Below the pieces are notes generated by a model, which saw only the letters and a program-made list of their open reading frames with translations, ran no database searches and was not told the origin of the DNA. This document shows, in pieces, positions 44,601 through 53,900 of a DNA stretch of 64,000 nt; within the stretch, counting starts at the first letter, position 1, and each line of letters starts with the position of its first letter. Origin of the DNA: Rhodopirellula europaea 6C. Lineage in GTDB: Bacteria; Planctomycetota; Planctomycetia; Pirellulales; Pirellulaceae. The stretch spans positions 1-64,000 of the forward strand of contig NZ_ANMO01000116.1 of NCBI RefSeq assembly GCF_000338295.1, read 5' to 3'. The position numbers and the translations under genes are program-made.

Positions 44601-45141
44601 CATCGGCCGCGAACGGGATGACCTTCACCGCCACGGTCCGTCCCAGTTGTTCATCGCGGGCGCGGAAGACGGCACCCATCCCGCCGCCGCCAATTTGATC
44701 TAGCAGCAAGAAGTGATTGAGACGTTGGCCACCTAAGTCTCGCGTGATTGATGCGGGCGTGTTGTGTCGATGCGACGCGTGTGAAGAGTCTCGAAGTCGA
44801 AACGGCTCACCCGACATTCGGTGCGATCGAGTGGCCGAGATATTCGATCGGCTCGATCCGGCTCGGATCACCGTGTCAGCACCCTCGATCACCTCATCAA
44901 TAGGATAGGACTGAATCGAACGCGCTGACTTCAATCCACCGGATGCTCGCTGATCGTCCTGCAGCGATTCGTCATCTGCGTCGGCGATCGGTTCGACCAG
45001 CGAAGGGTCGGCTGATTCTTGCGGGGAGTCGTCTTGGTTTGCCGGTGCTGGTTTGGGTCGGTGCACCGTGGATCCCTCCGGCAAAACCGCGGAACGGTCC
45101 GGATGCGAGGAATCAGCTGATGAGAGCGACCGGGAATCCAT
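41626..45141 (-). CDS. Transmembrane Ser/Thr protein kinase with large extracytoplasmic domain
   Basis: A 1171-residue PknB-type kinase. The polar N-terminal 135 residues precede the kinase domain (about 140-410): glycine loop IGGGGMGAVF at 150-159, Lys173, the catalytic loop HRDIKPSN with Asp266, DMG at 284-286 in place of DFG, and GTFDYISPEQARDPR. One membrane helix (WMIAAGILLFSALAVELL) lies at 441-458. A low-complexity Ser/Thr/Pro/Gly-rich stretch of about 300 residues then leads to a C-terminal region (about 780-1171) with regular short strands (LILSSSLPGGTEILFRS, HRIEMSGLHFFW, NRRVRLRDCTVTID) that looks like a right-handed beta-helix. Its ligand is unknown. Confidence 0.88.
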   Translation of the reverse strand: MDSRSLSSADSSHPDRSAVLPEGSTVHRPKPAPANQDDSPQESADPSLVEPIADADDESLQDDQRASGGLKSARSIQSYPIDEVIEGADTVIRAGSSRSNISATRSHRMSGEPFRLRDSSHASHRHNTPASITRDLGGQRLNHFLLLDQIGGGGMGAVFRARDEQLGRTVAVKVIPFAADDPDLQRRFRNEAQSAAKLDHPLIARVFDVGNDGPWHYIVFEYIDGANVRDMVANGGPLSLDDALFFTTQVAEAIGHASRRGIVHRDIKPSNVIVTTDGEVKLVDMGLARSDNFDTSEDMTASGVTLGTFDYISPEQARDPRLADIRSDLYSLGCTLFYMLTGSPPFPGGTMLQKLLSHGNAAIPDIREHREDVPPEMTAILNKMLAKLPEERYQRSETLIADLRELASRENLPRSRGVTVPTVEDHDHRESMRRLRRHLPWMIAAGILLFSALAVELLSMPSRRDFSLAIDNSVSPDATESVAPRSTENLQDAIGSTDLETSRPFSQGAPTSTSTSSPATETAGATAPRNGTSAGQGALLPPGQLPATSVGDRLPSGTSATGTAAEQARATGIGGTEPLTAIDQIAESGMTGRSTTQQDPSIPPSIDPDSVISASTPLAGGMTVNDSAASADGSGTDSSPSIGIDPPRISGLPLPPGMTGEPYQTLPLAPTVPSVVNREGASGNNPIYTATPMAGGPMIGPVNANPLTGESVGSATTSDSVAANMLTPNATSSSRPLAGGDSSGDSVATKDSDTNLPVATTPPEPIRVQIVSTEALRVPQLREEAARAGVQLATTLSDALQLADELEIDRIDIATPQLVSAPVTIPRSDLILSSSLPGGTEILFRSTENVDMQRSEMMTIGSHRIEMSGLHFFWTVPATETDGGALFAINDNRRVRLRDCTVTIDNASRRDDVQAFSIVTDPERLPYDRIESGGVSDASGALPLVSIELSNVIVRGQITMLRMDVAAELQLLWENGLLAVSRRMIEMGGALQPPHPSSGSVRLSLEQLTAITPKGLLQMRMGVSAPYPVEIERRAEECVFVVDTGIPHIELTGIPRVDRDEIWVRLRGLGNAYDTDTALDDPMLLIRDELGQTRITTMSDILEILENPPPWMNERPPRWTVRWTEQLPESTPSSRWSPRDFRQDGSVVGGFQERSLPRMPMERTFDFPPTP

Positions 45142-45234
45142 ACGACGCAGCGGCGGAAAAGACAGAAGAGAAGAGGCAGTCCATTCCCACTCAGGATAGT
45201 TCTTTCAACCGGCGCGGGCAAACAAACTCAACGG

Positions 45235-46143
45235 CTAGATACCGGTTTCGCCGCAGAAAAAACGTAGCTTTGCCGATCCCAAGCCAACCTGTCGGGCCAT
45301 TTCCGAGAGTGTCGTGAGCGCGTCTTGCCCCACCGATCCGAGGTCCACGGTCCAGTCGTTGACGTACAGGTCCACGTGCTGCATCAGCACCGAATCGTCC
45401 ATTTCCTGGGCGTATCGACGCATCGCGGGCAGCGCAGAATCGGGATTCTGCCGAGCTGATTGGAGCGATCGGCGAATCACGTCGCAGGCCGCCCCCATCG
45501 TGGCGGGGGCATGTCGGTCTCGCATCACCAATCCGCCCAGCGGCAGGGGACGTTTGGTTGCGTTTTCCCAGAGATTTCCCAGGTCAGCAGCCAAATGCAG
45601 GCCCGATTCCGCGTAGGTGAAACGCCCTTCGTGGATGCAGACGCCGAAATCCGCCTCGGAACGCTGAAGAGCCGGCATGATCTCGGAAAACACGACCTGA
45701 CGCACCGAAGTGGAGTCTGGATAGAACAGCCGAAACAACAGATGTGCGGTCGTGTGTTCGCCGGGGCACAGCGTGATTTGATCCGGAGTTTGTGGCTTGG
45801 CTCCGTTGTGGGCTGAAAGCAGCAATGGGCCGACGCCGAACCCAAGTGCCGATCCCACCGGTAAAACCTGAGTCTCACCGGCCATCAGTAACGCCGCATG
45901 GAAACTGGTCTTCGCCAAGTCGAATTCGCCTGCCAACAGTCGTTGATTCAGCTCGTCAATGTCCAACAACTCGATTCGCCATGTGAAGCCACCTGTGTCA
46001 AACGACGACTCGCCGGGGGCCATCGCCGCATCCAACAACCGCGAAAAGGCAAAGGTGTCGTTGGGGCACGTGGAAATTCCCAGGTGAAGCTCAGGGCCTT
46101 CGCCGATTCGAAGTTCGTGCGGGACAGATTGGATCGAGTTCAC
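45235..46143 (-). CDS. mqnD: 1,4-dihydroxy-6-naphthoate synthase (futalosine menaquinone pathway)
   Basis: A 302-residue MqnD that cleaves cyclic dehypoxanthinylfutalosine to 1,4-dihydroxy-6-naphthoate, in the cytoplasm. The N-terminal GISTCPNDTFAFSRLLDA is diagnostic. LAKTSFHAALLMAGETQVLPVGSALGFGVGP and the later FGVCIHEGRFTYAESGL fit the periplasmic-binding-protein-like fold. It shows that the organism makes menaquinone through futalosine rather than isochorismate. Other mqn genes are not in the window; dapB lies just upstream. Confidence 0.92.
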   Translation of the reverse strand: MNSIQSVPHELRIGEGPELHLGISTCPNDTFAFSRLLDAAMAPGESSFDTGGFTWRIELLDIDELNQRLLAGEFDLAKTSFHAALLMAGETQVLPVGSALGFGVGPLLLSAHNGAKPQTPDQITLCPGEHTTAHLLFRLFYPDSTSVRQVVFSEIMPALQRSEADFGVCIHEGRFTYAESGLHLAADLGNLWENATKRPLPLGGLVMRDRHAPATMGAACDVIRRSLQSARQNPDSALPAMRRYAQEMDDSVLMQHVDLYVNDWTVDLGSVGQDALTTLSEMARQVGLGSAKLRFFCGETGI

Positions 46144-46235
46144 CGGTTCCGTTTATCTAGGGGCCATGAGTGTGCAGCCGAGCGTCTGTGAGCCCGTGCA
46201 AATCTGAGGGCCAAGCCTCGGGACCTGTGATGGGC

Positions 46236-47078
46236 TTAATTGTTGGACATGCCCAGCACATCAAACATGCTGTACAGGCCTGGGCCCTTGTTTTGGTGGA
46301 TCAGCCATTTCGCGGCAGCCAACGCGCCCGACGCATAACAATCGCGGTTGCTGGCGGCGACGTTGAGCTCAATTTTCTCGCCCAGCATCCCAAACACGAT
46401 CGTGTGTTCGCCCGGATTGTCGCCCACGCGAATGGCGTGATAGCCGATTTCTTCGCGAGTTCGAGCGCCCGTGTGACCTTCTCGACCGTGAACATGCGTG
46501 GTGGATTCACCCAACTGTCCAGCAATCAATTCGCCAAACTTCAAAGCAGTGCCGCTGGGAGCGTCTGCTTTGAAGCGGTGGTGCCGCTCCAAAATCTCAA
46601 CGTCCAGACCACCGGCGACATCTTTCAATGCGGCGGTGATCTGTTCGGAAATCTTCATCGACAAATTGACCGCCAACGACATGCTCGGCGCCCAGACGAC
46701 CGGAATTGACGAAGCAGCCTCGGACAGGTTTTGCTTTTGTTCATCAGACAAACCCGTCGTCGCCACCACCAACGGCGAGCCAACTTTGACGCAATGTTCG
46801 ACGCATCCGTCGATGGCTTCGGGAAGCGAGAAATCAATCACGGCTTGGTTGGTGGCTGAATCGTCCAGCACTGGCCAATGCGAAGAAATTTGAATGCCCG
46901 AGGGAGCTTCGCCGGCCACGGCACCTGAATCTTGCCCGAGGTGATCCGACTTGGCGTGATCGATGGCACCTACCAATTGAAAGTTGGGATCCGCCAAACC
47001 GAGAGCCACGACGCGGCGTCCCATGCGACCGGCTGCACCATGAACTGTAAGAGAAATCGGGCCTGTTGAATCTGCCAC
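46236..47078 (-). CDS. dapB: 4-hydroxy-tetrahydrodipicolinate reductase
   Basis: A 280-residue enzyme of lysine and diaminopimelate biosynthesis. The nucleotide-binding motif is VHGAAGRMGRRVVAL, followed by PLVVATTGLSDEQKQNL. The catalytic region is EILERHHRFKADAPSGTALK, with the conserved HH and K. GYHAIRVGDNPGEHTIVFG ends the substrate domain. The presence of dapB fits peptidoglycan synthesis in planctomycetes. It lies 92 bases from mqnD on the same strand. Confidence 0.94.
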   Translation of the reverse strand: MADSTGPISLTVHGAAGRMGRRVVALGLADPNFQLVGAIDHAKSDHLGQDSGAVAGEAPSGIQISSHWPVLDDSATNQAVIDFSLPEAIDGCVEHCVKVGSPLVVATTGLSDEQKQNLSEAASSIPVVWAPSMSLAVNLSMKISEQITAALKDVAGGLDVEILERHHRFKADAPSGTALKFGELIAGQLGESTTHVHGREGHTGARTREEIGYHAIRVGDNPGEHTIVFGMLGEKIELNVAASNRDCYASGALAAAKWLIHQNKGPGLYSMFDVLGMSNN

Positions 47079-47322
47079 CGAATGGAACCGTCTGTGAGAG
47101 GAAATGAACTGCGATCACACCGCGAAGGCTTCAATCTAACGACCCCACAAACGAACCAACAGGTCGGACGATCGGGCCCGCGGAGTTACACGGTTCGTAA
47201 TGAATCGCCTTTGATCCGATCGGTGCGACTCTCACGCATTGCCTTGAACCGCCCTCAATCAAGAATAAACCGAGTCGAAGTAACGTTCGCAGCAAATTTC
47301 CACGAGGAACGCTCGATTAGGA

Positions 47323-47919
47323 ATGTCGATGCCCGCCACTGACGGCCAAAACGAGACTACTGCGGACGCGGGGCCCGCTGATCGAACAACGTGCGTTCTG
47401 ACTCATCCCGGATTGCAGTTGGGAATGAGCGTCGCGGTCCTGATCGCGGCGGTCGCTTGGATGCAAACGACTTCTTCGCGTTCGAGCCTGGAAACCGCCG
47501 GTCAATCACCGGAAGCGTCCGCCAAGTTGAGCATTGGGTTGAACTCGTCCGACGCTCGTGAATTGTCATTGTTGCCGGGAATTGGTCCCAAATTGGCCGA
47601 TCGGGTTGTCCGGCATCGAGAATCTCATGGCCCATTTGCATCGGTCGAGGATTTGTTGGCAGTTCACGGCGTCGGCCCAAAGTTGTTGCATTCGCTGCGA
47701 CCCTGGGTTCACGTCACGCAACCTGCGCCGGCATCGCCCGAGCAATTGGCGGGCTCCGATCGCCCGGGATTCGAGGAAACCTCAACGAAGCACGGCCGAA
47801 ACGCTGATCAGCCCTCGACATCGAATCCGACGGCGGCGACCGATCGGTTTGACGATTTCGGGGGTGGCGGCCATGATGAACATCTCGCGAGAGTCGCCTC
47901 CGGCCGACTTTCGGACTGA
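47323..47919 (+). CDS. ComEA-like helix-hairpin-helix protein
   Basis: A 198-residue protein with one probable N-terminal helix (LGMSVAVLIAAVAWM) and a ComEA-type helix-hairpin-helix pair: LSLLPGIGPKLADRVVRHRE and FASVEDLLAVHGVGPKLLHSL. ComEA binds DNA during uptake, and this arrangement is compatible, but no other competence gene is near. The C-terminal 60 residues are polar and probably disordered. Its end lies 62 bases before the next gene's likely start. Confidence 0.8.
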   Translation: MSMPATDGQNETTADAGPADRTTCVLTHPGLQLGMSVAVLIAAVAWMQTTSSRSSLETAGQSPEASAKLSIGLNSSDARELSLLPGIGPKLADRVVRHRESHGPFASVEDLLAVHGVGPKLLHSLRPWVHVTQPAPASPEQLAGSDRPGFEETSTKHGRNADQPSTSNPTAATDRFDDFGGGGHDEHLARVASGRLSD

Positions 47920-47980
47920 CCGCGTCCACACGTCGACGTCGGCAAACGATTCCCAACCACGTGATTCAACGAGCATTCCA

Positions 47981-48301
47981 ATGGCTCTGGCCGAAGACAA
48001 AGTCCGCGAAGCCCTCAAAGAGGTCATCGATCCCGAGTTGTACGTCAACATTGTTGACCTGGGATTGGTGTATGTCGTCCAAGTCGGTGAGGAAAAAGAG
48101 GACGGCCGTCACGACGTGAATGTCGAAATGACGATGACCAGCCCCATGTGTCCAGCTGGTCCTCAGTTGGTCGCAGGAACCAAGAACGCCGCTGAGTCAC
48201 TCGAAGAAGTCGACACCTGTGACGTGAAGGTTGTCATGGAGCCAGCCTGGACTCCGGACTGCATGACCGACGAAGCTCGCGATCACCTCGGCATCTTTTA
48301 G
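47981..48301 (+). CDS. DUF59 / MIP18-type metal-sulfur cluster assembly protein
   Basis: A 106-residue protein of the DUF59 (SufT/PaaD-like) family, which helps Fe-S cluster maturation. Motifs: EALKEVIDPELYVNIVDLGL at the start and VEMTMTSPMCPAGPQLVAGT with the conserved Cys. The tail DCMTDEARDHLGIF matches family ends. The frame is open far upstream; the ATG at 47981 (MALAEDKVREAL) gives the normal length. A thioesterase gene follows after 5 bases. Confidence 0.87.
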   Translation: MALAEDKVREALKEVIDPELYVNIVDLGLVYVVQVGEEKEDGRHDVNVEMTMTSPMCPAGPQLVAGTKNAAESLEEVDTCDVKVVMEPAWTPDCMTDEARDHLGIF

Positions 48302-48306
48302 TCGCA

Positions 48307-48699
48307 GTGACGGATTCGCTGCCCACGCATAAGTACGGATTTCGCGTGGCCTATCAGGAAACGGATGGGCAACGTCGAGTTCACCATGCCAACTACCTGA
48401 ATTACTTCGAGCGTGGTCGTGTCGAGATGCTGCGCGATCTCGGACACAACTACAAAACGATCGAAGACGACGGTCGAATGCTGGTCGTCGCCGAAATGAA
48501 CGTGAAGTATTTCGCTCCCGCCGAGTTCGATGATTGGTTGGAGCTGACGACCACCGTTGTCGAAATTCGCAAAGTTCGAATGCGGCATCTCTACCAAATT
48601 CACCGTGGCGACCAATTGATCGTCGAAGCGGATTCGGTAATCGCGTGCGTCGATCGAACCGGCAAATTGGCTCGTTTGCCGAACCTGGAAACTCGCTGA
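48307..48699 (+). CDS. Acyl-CoA thioesterase, YbgC/4HBT family
   Basis: A hotdog-fold thioesterase of 130 residues. The motif YQETDGQRRVHHANYLNYFE matches the YbgC pattern, with ETD in place of the usual DTD; VKYFAPAEFDDWLELTT is the next strand. The start is GTG at 48307, 5 bases after the DUF59 stop. The ATP-grasp gene follows after 13 bases, so these form a small operon. Confidence 0.87.
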   Translation: MTDSLPTHKYGFRVAYQETDGQRRVHHANYLNYFERGRVEMLRDLGHNYKTIEDDGRMLVVAEMNVKYFAPAEFDDWLELTTTVVEIRKVRMRHLYQIHRGDQLIVEADSVIACVDRTGKLARLPNLETR

Positions 48700-48712
48700 C
48701 GGCGATCCCCGC

Positions 48713-49840
48713 ATGCGAGTCTTTGTCGGCGAATTTCTTTGTGGCGGTGGCATGGCGTCCACTCCCAAGGATCAAATCCCTTGTTCGCTCCTGAGCGAAG
48801 GTCTCGCGATGTGGCGAGCGATGATCACCGATTTTGCCGAATGGGCCGAAGTGGTCACGCCGATCGATCCCAGGTTGAATTTGAGCTTCGATCGCATGCG
48901 AGATTCGGTTCGTTGCGTTCCGCTTCGATCCGGGGAAAACGTCCGCGGGCAGTGGTTGGCCATCGCGAAAACCTGTGACATTGCCCTCGTCGTTGCGCCC
49001 GAAATCGATGATGAACTCGGGCAGATGGTCCAAGCTTTTCGCGAGGCGGGACCGGACTTGCTCTCGGCCGATCAGGCGACACTTCGTATGGCCAGCGACA
49101 AATGGTTGAGCGCGAAATGGTTGGTGGAAAATGACATCCCAACGCCGCTGGCTTGGTCGAGCGAATCAAGACTCGCCGCGAATGGGATACGACCAAGCGA
49201 ACTCGGCATTATTGGTTTGAACGCGAAACGTTGGGTGCGAAAGCCGCGTGACGGATGTGGTTCCGATTCCGTTCTTGTCTTCCACGATTTGCAAGCGGCT
49301 TGTTCGACCATGGCGAACGGCGACCTCGTTCAAGCATGGGTCGAGGGGCGGCCTGCTTCTATGTTGGTGGTAGGCGGAACGACAAAGGAAGTCGCCGATC
49401 AAGTCATTTGTCCCGCGGTTTGGCAGCACTGTCGGTTAGACGAGGATGATTCCGATTCCGCGAATCGATCCGACGTTTGGAAGGCGTGCTACACCGGTGG
49501 GAGTGGACCGATTGAATCCGAACTGCAATCGCGAGTCGTTTCGCTTGCCGAGCAAGTCACGCGTGCTTTGCCTGAACCGCTGCGCGGGTTCCTGGGGATC
49601 GACGTTGTCTTGGGGGACCGAATCGAAGACGACTGCGTGATCGAAATCAATCCTCGACTGACGACGTCCTACATCGGTATCCGACAAATGTTGGATAAGA
49701 ATCTGACTTCGATCTGGAATCCAGAATCGAGCTGTGAGCGGTGGATTGCCGGCGGGCAACTTCGTGTTGGACCGCGGCAAGTTTGTTGGACGTCCGAAGG
49801 CGACGTTCAGATCGAATCGTCGAGGGACGGCGAATCCTAG
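48713..49840 (+). CDS. ATP-grasp ligase, MfnD-like
   Basis: A 375-residue ATP-grasp protein. The ATP-binding part reads RWVRKPRDGCGSDSVLVFHD, and the metal-binding end is DDCVIEINPRLTTSYIGIRQ. The NPRLTTSY motif resembles MfnD (tyramine-L-glutamate ligase of methanofuran synthesis) and the ATP-grasp protein found with tetrahydromethanopterin-linked C1 genes. Planctomycetes carry such C1 genes, so a cofactor role is plausible, but no other member of that pathway lies here. MRVFVGEFLCGGGMAS is the start. Confidence 0.75.
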   Translation: MRVFVGEFLCGGGMASTPKDQIPCSLLSEGLAMWRAMITDFAEWAEVVTPIDPRLNLSFDRMRDSVRCVPLRSGENVRGQWLAIAKTCDIALVVAPEIDDELGQMVQAFREAGPDLLSADQATLRMASDKWLSAKWLVENDIPTPLAWSSESRLAANGIRPSELGIIGLNAKRWVRKPRDGCGSDSVLVFHDLQAACSTMANGDLVQAWVEGRPASMLVVGGTTKEVADQVICPAVWQHCRLDEDDSDSANRSDVWKACYTGGSGPIESELQSRVVSLAEQVTRALPEPLRGFLGIDVVLGDRIEDDCVIEINPRLTTSYIGIRQMLDKNLTSIWNPESSCERWIAGGQLRVGPRQVCWTSEGDVQIESSRDGES

Positions 49841-49844
49841 TTCA

Positions 49845-50666
49845 TCACATGCGAGAAGCCGCGGCGAAGAAGCCGCCGGCACAACCGCCACAGATGATGG
49901 CCGTGATTGCCGTTTTCCAGTTATCACGGAAATGTCGAATCACGAAGACCGGGACGTAGAGTATCGTCAGCGACAAAAGGCCCTCGTTGCGACTGACTTT
50001 GAAAGCGCGGGCGATCAGGGTCAGCACCGCACCGATGGCTACCATCGCAAACGCGGCTCCGCCCAGGTTGCAGAACATTTGCAGTGGTTTGAACTGCAAC
50101 TGCTCGACCCGGCGGGAAGCGTTCACGGCCAACACCGCGATTGTGACGGCACTGCCGAGGATGAAGAGGATCAAAGCCAGCATCCACGGAGGCATGCCTG
50201 CACCTTTGTGCATTTTTTCTTGCAAAGCCACATCGCGGACCATGTCCTGTTCCGCCTTCATGAGCGCTAGAGTGCCCATGTCGATGTCGACGCCGGCAAC
50301 CTTGTGGCTCTCCAGGCTCGTGCCAGTTTCTTTGTTGTAGCCACATTTGGTGCACAAAACCGCTCCGGCTGCCATCTCGGATCTGCAGGACGGGCAGACC
50401 GCGAAAACTTGGCGATCGAAACCTTCTTCGGCGAACAAATCGTCGAGAGAGTCAGATTGTGCTGCTGCTGGGGCTGGTCGAGCCGCTGCGGGACGAGCCG
50501 AGGCGGCTTTGGGTTTTGCCGTTTTCGCGGCGGCGGTTTTACCCCCCCCGCCTGACGCGGGCACGCGAATTGCTTTGCTGCAGCCCGGGCATTTGACCGC
50601 TTTTCCGGCAAATTCATCTCGGACGCTGAGTTGTTTGCCACAGGAGCATTGCAAGCGAATCGGCAT
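49845..50666 (-). CDS. Zinc-ribbon membrane protein
   Basis: A 273-residue protein. Two zinc ribbons stand in the soluble N-terminal half: CSCGKQLSVRDEFAGKAVKCPGC (spanning about residues 8-30) and CPSCRSEMAAGAVLCTKCGY. An Ala/Lys/Pro-rich linker separates them. Four helices follow (PWMLALILFILGSAVTIAVL, FAMVAIGAVLTLIA, LLSLTILYVPVFV, AITAIICGGCAGGFFAA). The family is common in planctomycetes and has no known role. It converges with the ATP-grasp gene, 4 bases away. Confidence 0.75.
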   Translation of the reverse strand: MPIRLQCSCGKQLSVRDEFAGKAVKCPGCSKAIRVPASGGGGKTAAAKTAKPKAASARPAAARPAPAAAQSDSLDDLFAEEGFDRQVFAVCPSCRSEMAAGAVLCTKCGYNKETGTSLESHKVAGVDIDMGTLALMKAEQDMVRDVALQEKMHKGAGMPPWMLALILFILGSAVTIAVLAVNASRRVEQLQFKPLQMFCNLGGAAFAMVAIGAVLTLIARAFKVSRNEGLLSLTILYVPVFVIRHFRDNWKTAITAIICGGCAGGFFAAASRM

Positions 50667-50923
50667 CTAGAAATCGTTGGCAAAAGGAATGGAGGACGTC
50701 TCGCGAAACCTGGCGGGCCGCTCCAGCGAGATGCGGGCCAATTGGTGAGGCGGTTTCGGCGTTAGTATAGATGCAAATGGCCGAAACGACGACTCACAAT
50801 TGAGTCTTTGATAACTCACCTCCGTGCTAGTAATTCTTGGTCGCTTAAGCAAACTTGTGATGGATCCTCGGCTCCGCGAATCGGTTCGCCCTCCGCCTGA
50901 ACGTCTAACCTGAACACTGCATC

Positions 50924-53900
50924 GTGAATTCACCCGAACGTGATCTTTCCGACCGACTCGCGAAGCTCTCTCCCGAACAGAGAGCAGCACTGCGAAAACG
51001 CTTGGCCCGTTCGTCATCTTCGACGTCTGCTCCCGCCACCCAGCCCGCCGATTCAGGCCAATCCAAATCGTCTGTCGAACCAATCGCGGTTGTCGGCGTC
51101 TCGTGCCGTTTTCCCGGTGCACCTGATTTGGATGCGTATTGGAAGGTCGTCTCCGAAGGCATCGATGCGACCTCGGAGATCCCACCGGAACGCTGGGATG
51201 TCGATTCTCTCTACGACCCGACCGGTCAGAAAGCGGGCCGGATGTCGGTCCGTCGCGCGGGCATGGTCGACAACATTGATCAGTTCGATCCAAAGTTCTT
51301 TGGCATCTCACCTCGCGAAGCGGCGCGGATGGATCCCCAGCAACGACTGCTGTTGGAAGTCAGTTGGGAAGCGTTCGAAATTGCCGGCATCCCGGTGAGC
51401 AGTTTGGCGGGAACGCCGGTCGGTGCCTACGTCGGAATTGGTGGCACGGATTATTCCAAAGTCCCTTCCACCTACGATGGTTACTACCAATACATCGACG
51501 CGCATGTTGGGACCGGCAACGCGCTTTCGATCGCAGCCAACCGATTGTCCTACATCATGGATCTTCGCGGTCCCAGCATGGCGATCGACACGGCGTGTTC
51601 GTCTTCGACGATGGCGATTCACTTGGCCGTGCAAAGTCTGCGTGCCGGCGAGTGCGACGCTGCGTTGGCAGGTGGCGTCAACGCAATCTTGACCCCCGAA
51701 ACAACGATCGCATTTTCGAAGGCACGCATGTTGTCGCCGGATGGGCAGTGCCGACCGTTCGATGCCGACGCCAATGGCTATGTCCGCGGTGAAGGTTGCG
51801 GCATGCTGTTGCTGAAACGTTTGAGCGATGCGGAACGAGACGGCGATCGTATCTGGGGAACGATCCTGGCCAGCGCGACCAATCAAGACGGCCGAACCAG
51901 CGGCATCACCGCACCCAATGGTGTGTCTCAACAAGCGGTCATTCGAACCGCCCTTCGTGAAGCTGGACTGCCCGCCTCGCGAGTCAACTACATCGAAGCA
52001 CACGGCACTGGGACTCCGTTGGGTGATCCGATCGAAGTCGATGCGCTGACGCAAGTGTTCTCTGGCAAACCAGGTGTCGACCCACCTTGCTATGTGACCA
52101 GCGTCAAAGCCAACGTGGGCCACATGGAAACCGTCTCGGGTGTGGCCGGCATCATCAAGTTGTTGCTGATGATGCGCCACCAAACGATTCCTGGTCAGCT
52201 CCATCTGAACAAGCTCAACCCGCGAATGTCGCTGAAGCGGTCACGCATCGTGATACCCGCTCAGTCACCACCATGGCCGGTTGATGATGAGCCGTTGGTG
52301 GCTGGAGTCAGCTCATTCGGATTTGGTGGAGCCAACACTCACCTTGTGATGCAGCAGTACGCGGCGAAGGAAACGGTCGAGCCCGCCGGTTCGACGGATT
52401 CAGACACGACGGATCGAACTCAGCACGTGTTGAGTCTGAGCGGCAAGAGTGACGCTGCCATCGCGGAGGTCGCTTCACGGTTGAAACAGCATCTTGATCG
52501 CACCGACGACAACGTGGTGGATGTGGCACACACGATGAATGTCGGCCGCGTTCATCACACGCATCGAACCGCGGTGGTTTTTGAAGACGCGAAGCAACTT
52601 CATCGTCAGCTGACTCAGTTGAGCGATGGCAAGAAAGGTCCCGGCATCCGAAGCGGGCAAACGGTGACCAGTCGCGCGACTCGAACCGCGTTCTTGTTCA
52701 CCGGACAAGGCTCGCAGGCTGCCGGTATGGGGCGTGGCTTGTTTGAAACGCAGCCGGTGTTTCGCAAGTCGATGAGGCGTTGCGATGAACTCTTGGCAAA
52801 GGTTCTGCCAAAGCGATTGCTGGATGTTTTGTACGGCGAAGGTCCCTACACCGAACTGGTTCACCAAACGCGATACACCCAACCCGCTCTTTTCGCGATC
52901 GAGTATTCGCTGGCACAGTTGTGGTTGTCATGGGGATTGAAGCCGAACGTCGTGCTTGGACACAGCGTCGGAGAATTCGCGGCGGCCTGCATCGCCGGTG
53001 TTGTGTCGCTGGAGGACGCGCTGAGCTTGATCGCACACCGTGGGCGATTGATGGGCGAGTTGCCTGCCGGTGGCGGCATGACAGCGATGTTTGAATCGGC
53101 GGAAGTCATCGCCAATCAACTTCGCGAATTTGAATCATCCGGCGGAGGATCGTTGTCAATCGCCGCCGAAAACGGGCCGCAGAACACGGTTGTTTCCGGT
53201 CCACAATCGGATTTGGATGCGTTCGCAAAACACTGCGAAGAAGCTGACATCGCTTCGAAGGCTTTGCAGGTATCGCATGCGTTCCATTCGCAATTGATGG
53301 AACCGATGTTGGATGAGTTCCGGCAGATCGCTGAACAGTGCGAATTCAAAACGCCGCGCATCCCTTTGATCAGCAACCTGACCGGTGAGCAATGGACCAA
53401 GGCTTGGGACGCTGACTATCTGTGCGACCACATCCGCAACGCGGTTCGCTTTGAACCGAGCATGCGAACGCTGGCGGAGATGGACATCGACGTCATGTTG
53501 GAAGTGGGACCATCGCCAATTTTGACCGGCATGGGCAAGCGTTGTTTGCCGGAATCCTCCGCCACCTGGGCCACCTCGCTGCGGTCGGGCAAAGACGACG
53601 AGACGACTTTGTTCGAAGCGGTGGGCGACGTGCACACTCGTGGTGGAAAAATCGATTGGAAAGCGTTTGATCAGCCGTGGAAGCGGCAGCGTTTGGTATT
53701 GCCCACCTATCCGTTTGATCGTCAACGATATTGGTTGGATCCATCCGATGAAATCGTCGAGGATCCATCTCGCAATCGCTCGGGATCGGGTGAACCACTG
53801 CATCCGATGCTTGGTCGCTTGCAGCCATCAGCACTGCGAAGTCGTTTGTATGAGAACGCATTGTCGGCCCGGTCGCCGGAGTTCTTGGCGGATCACGCGG

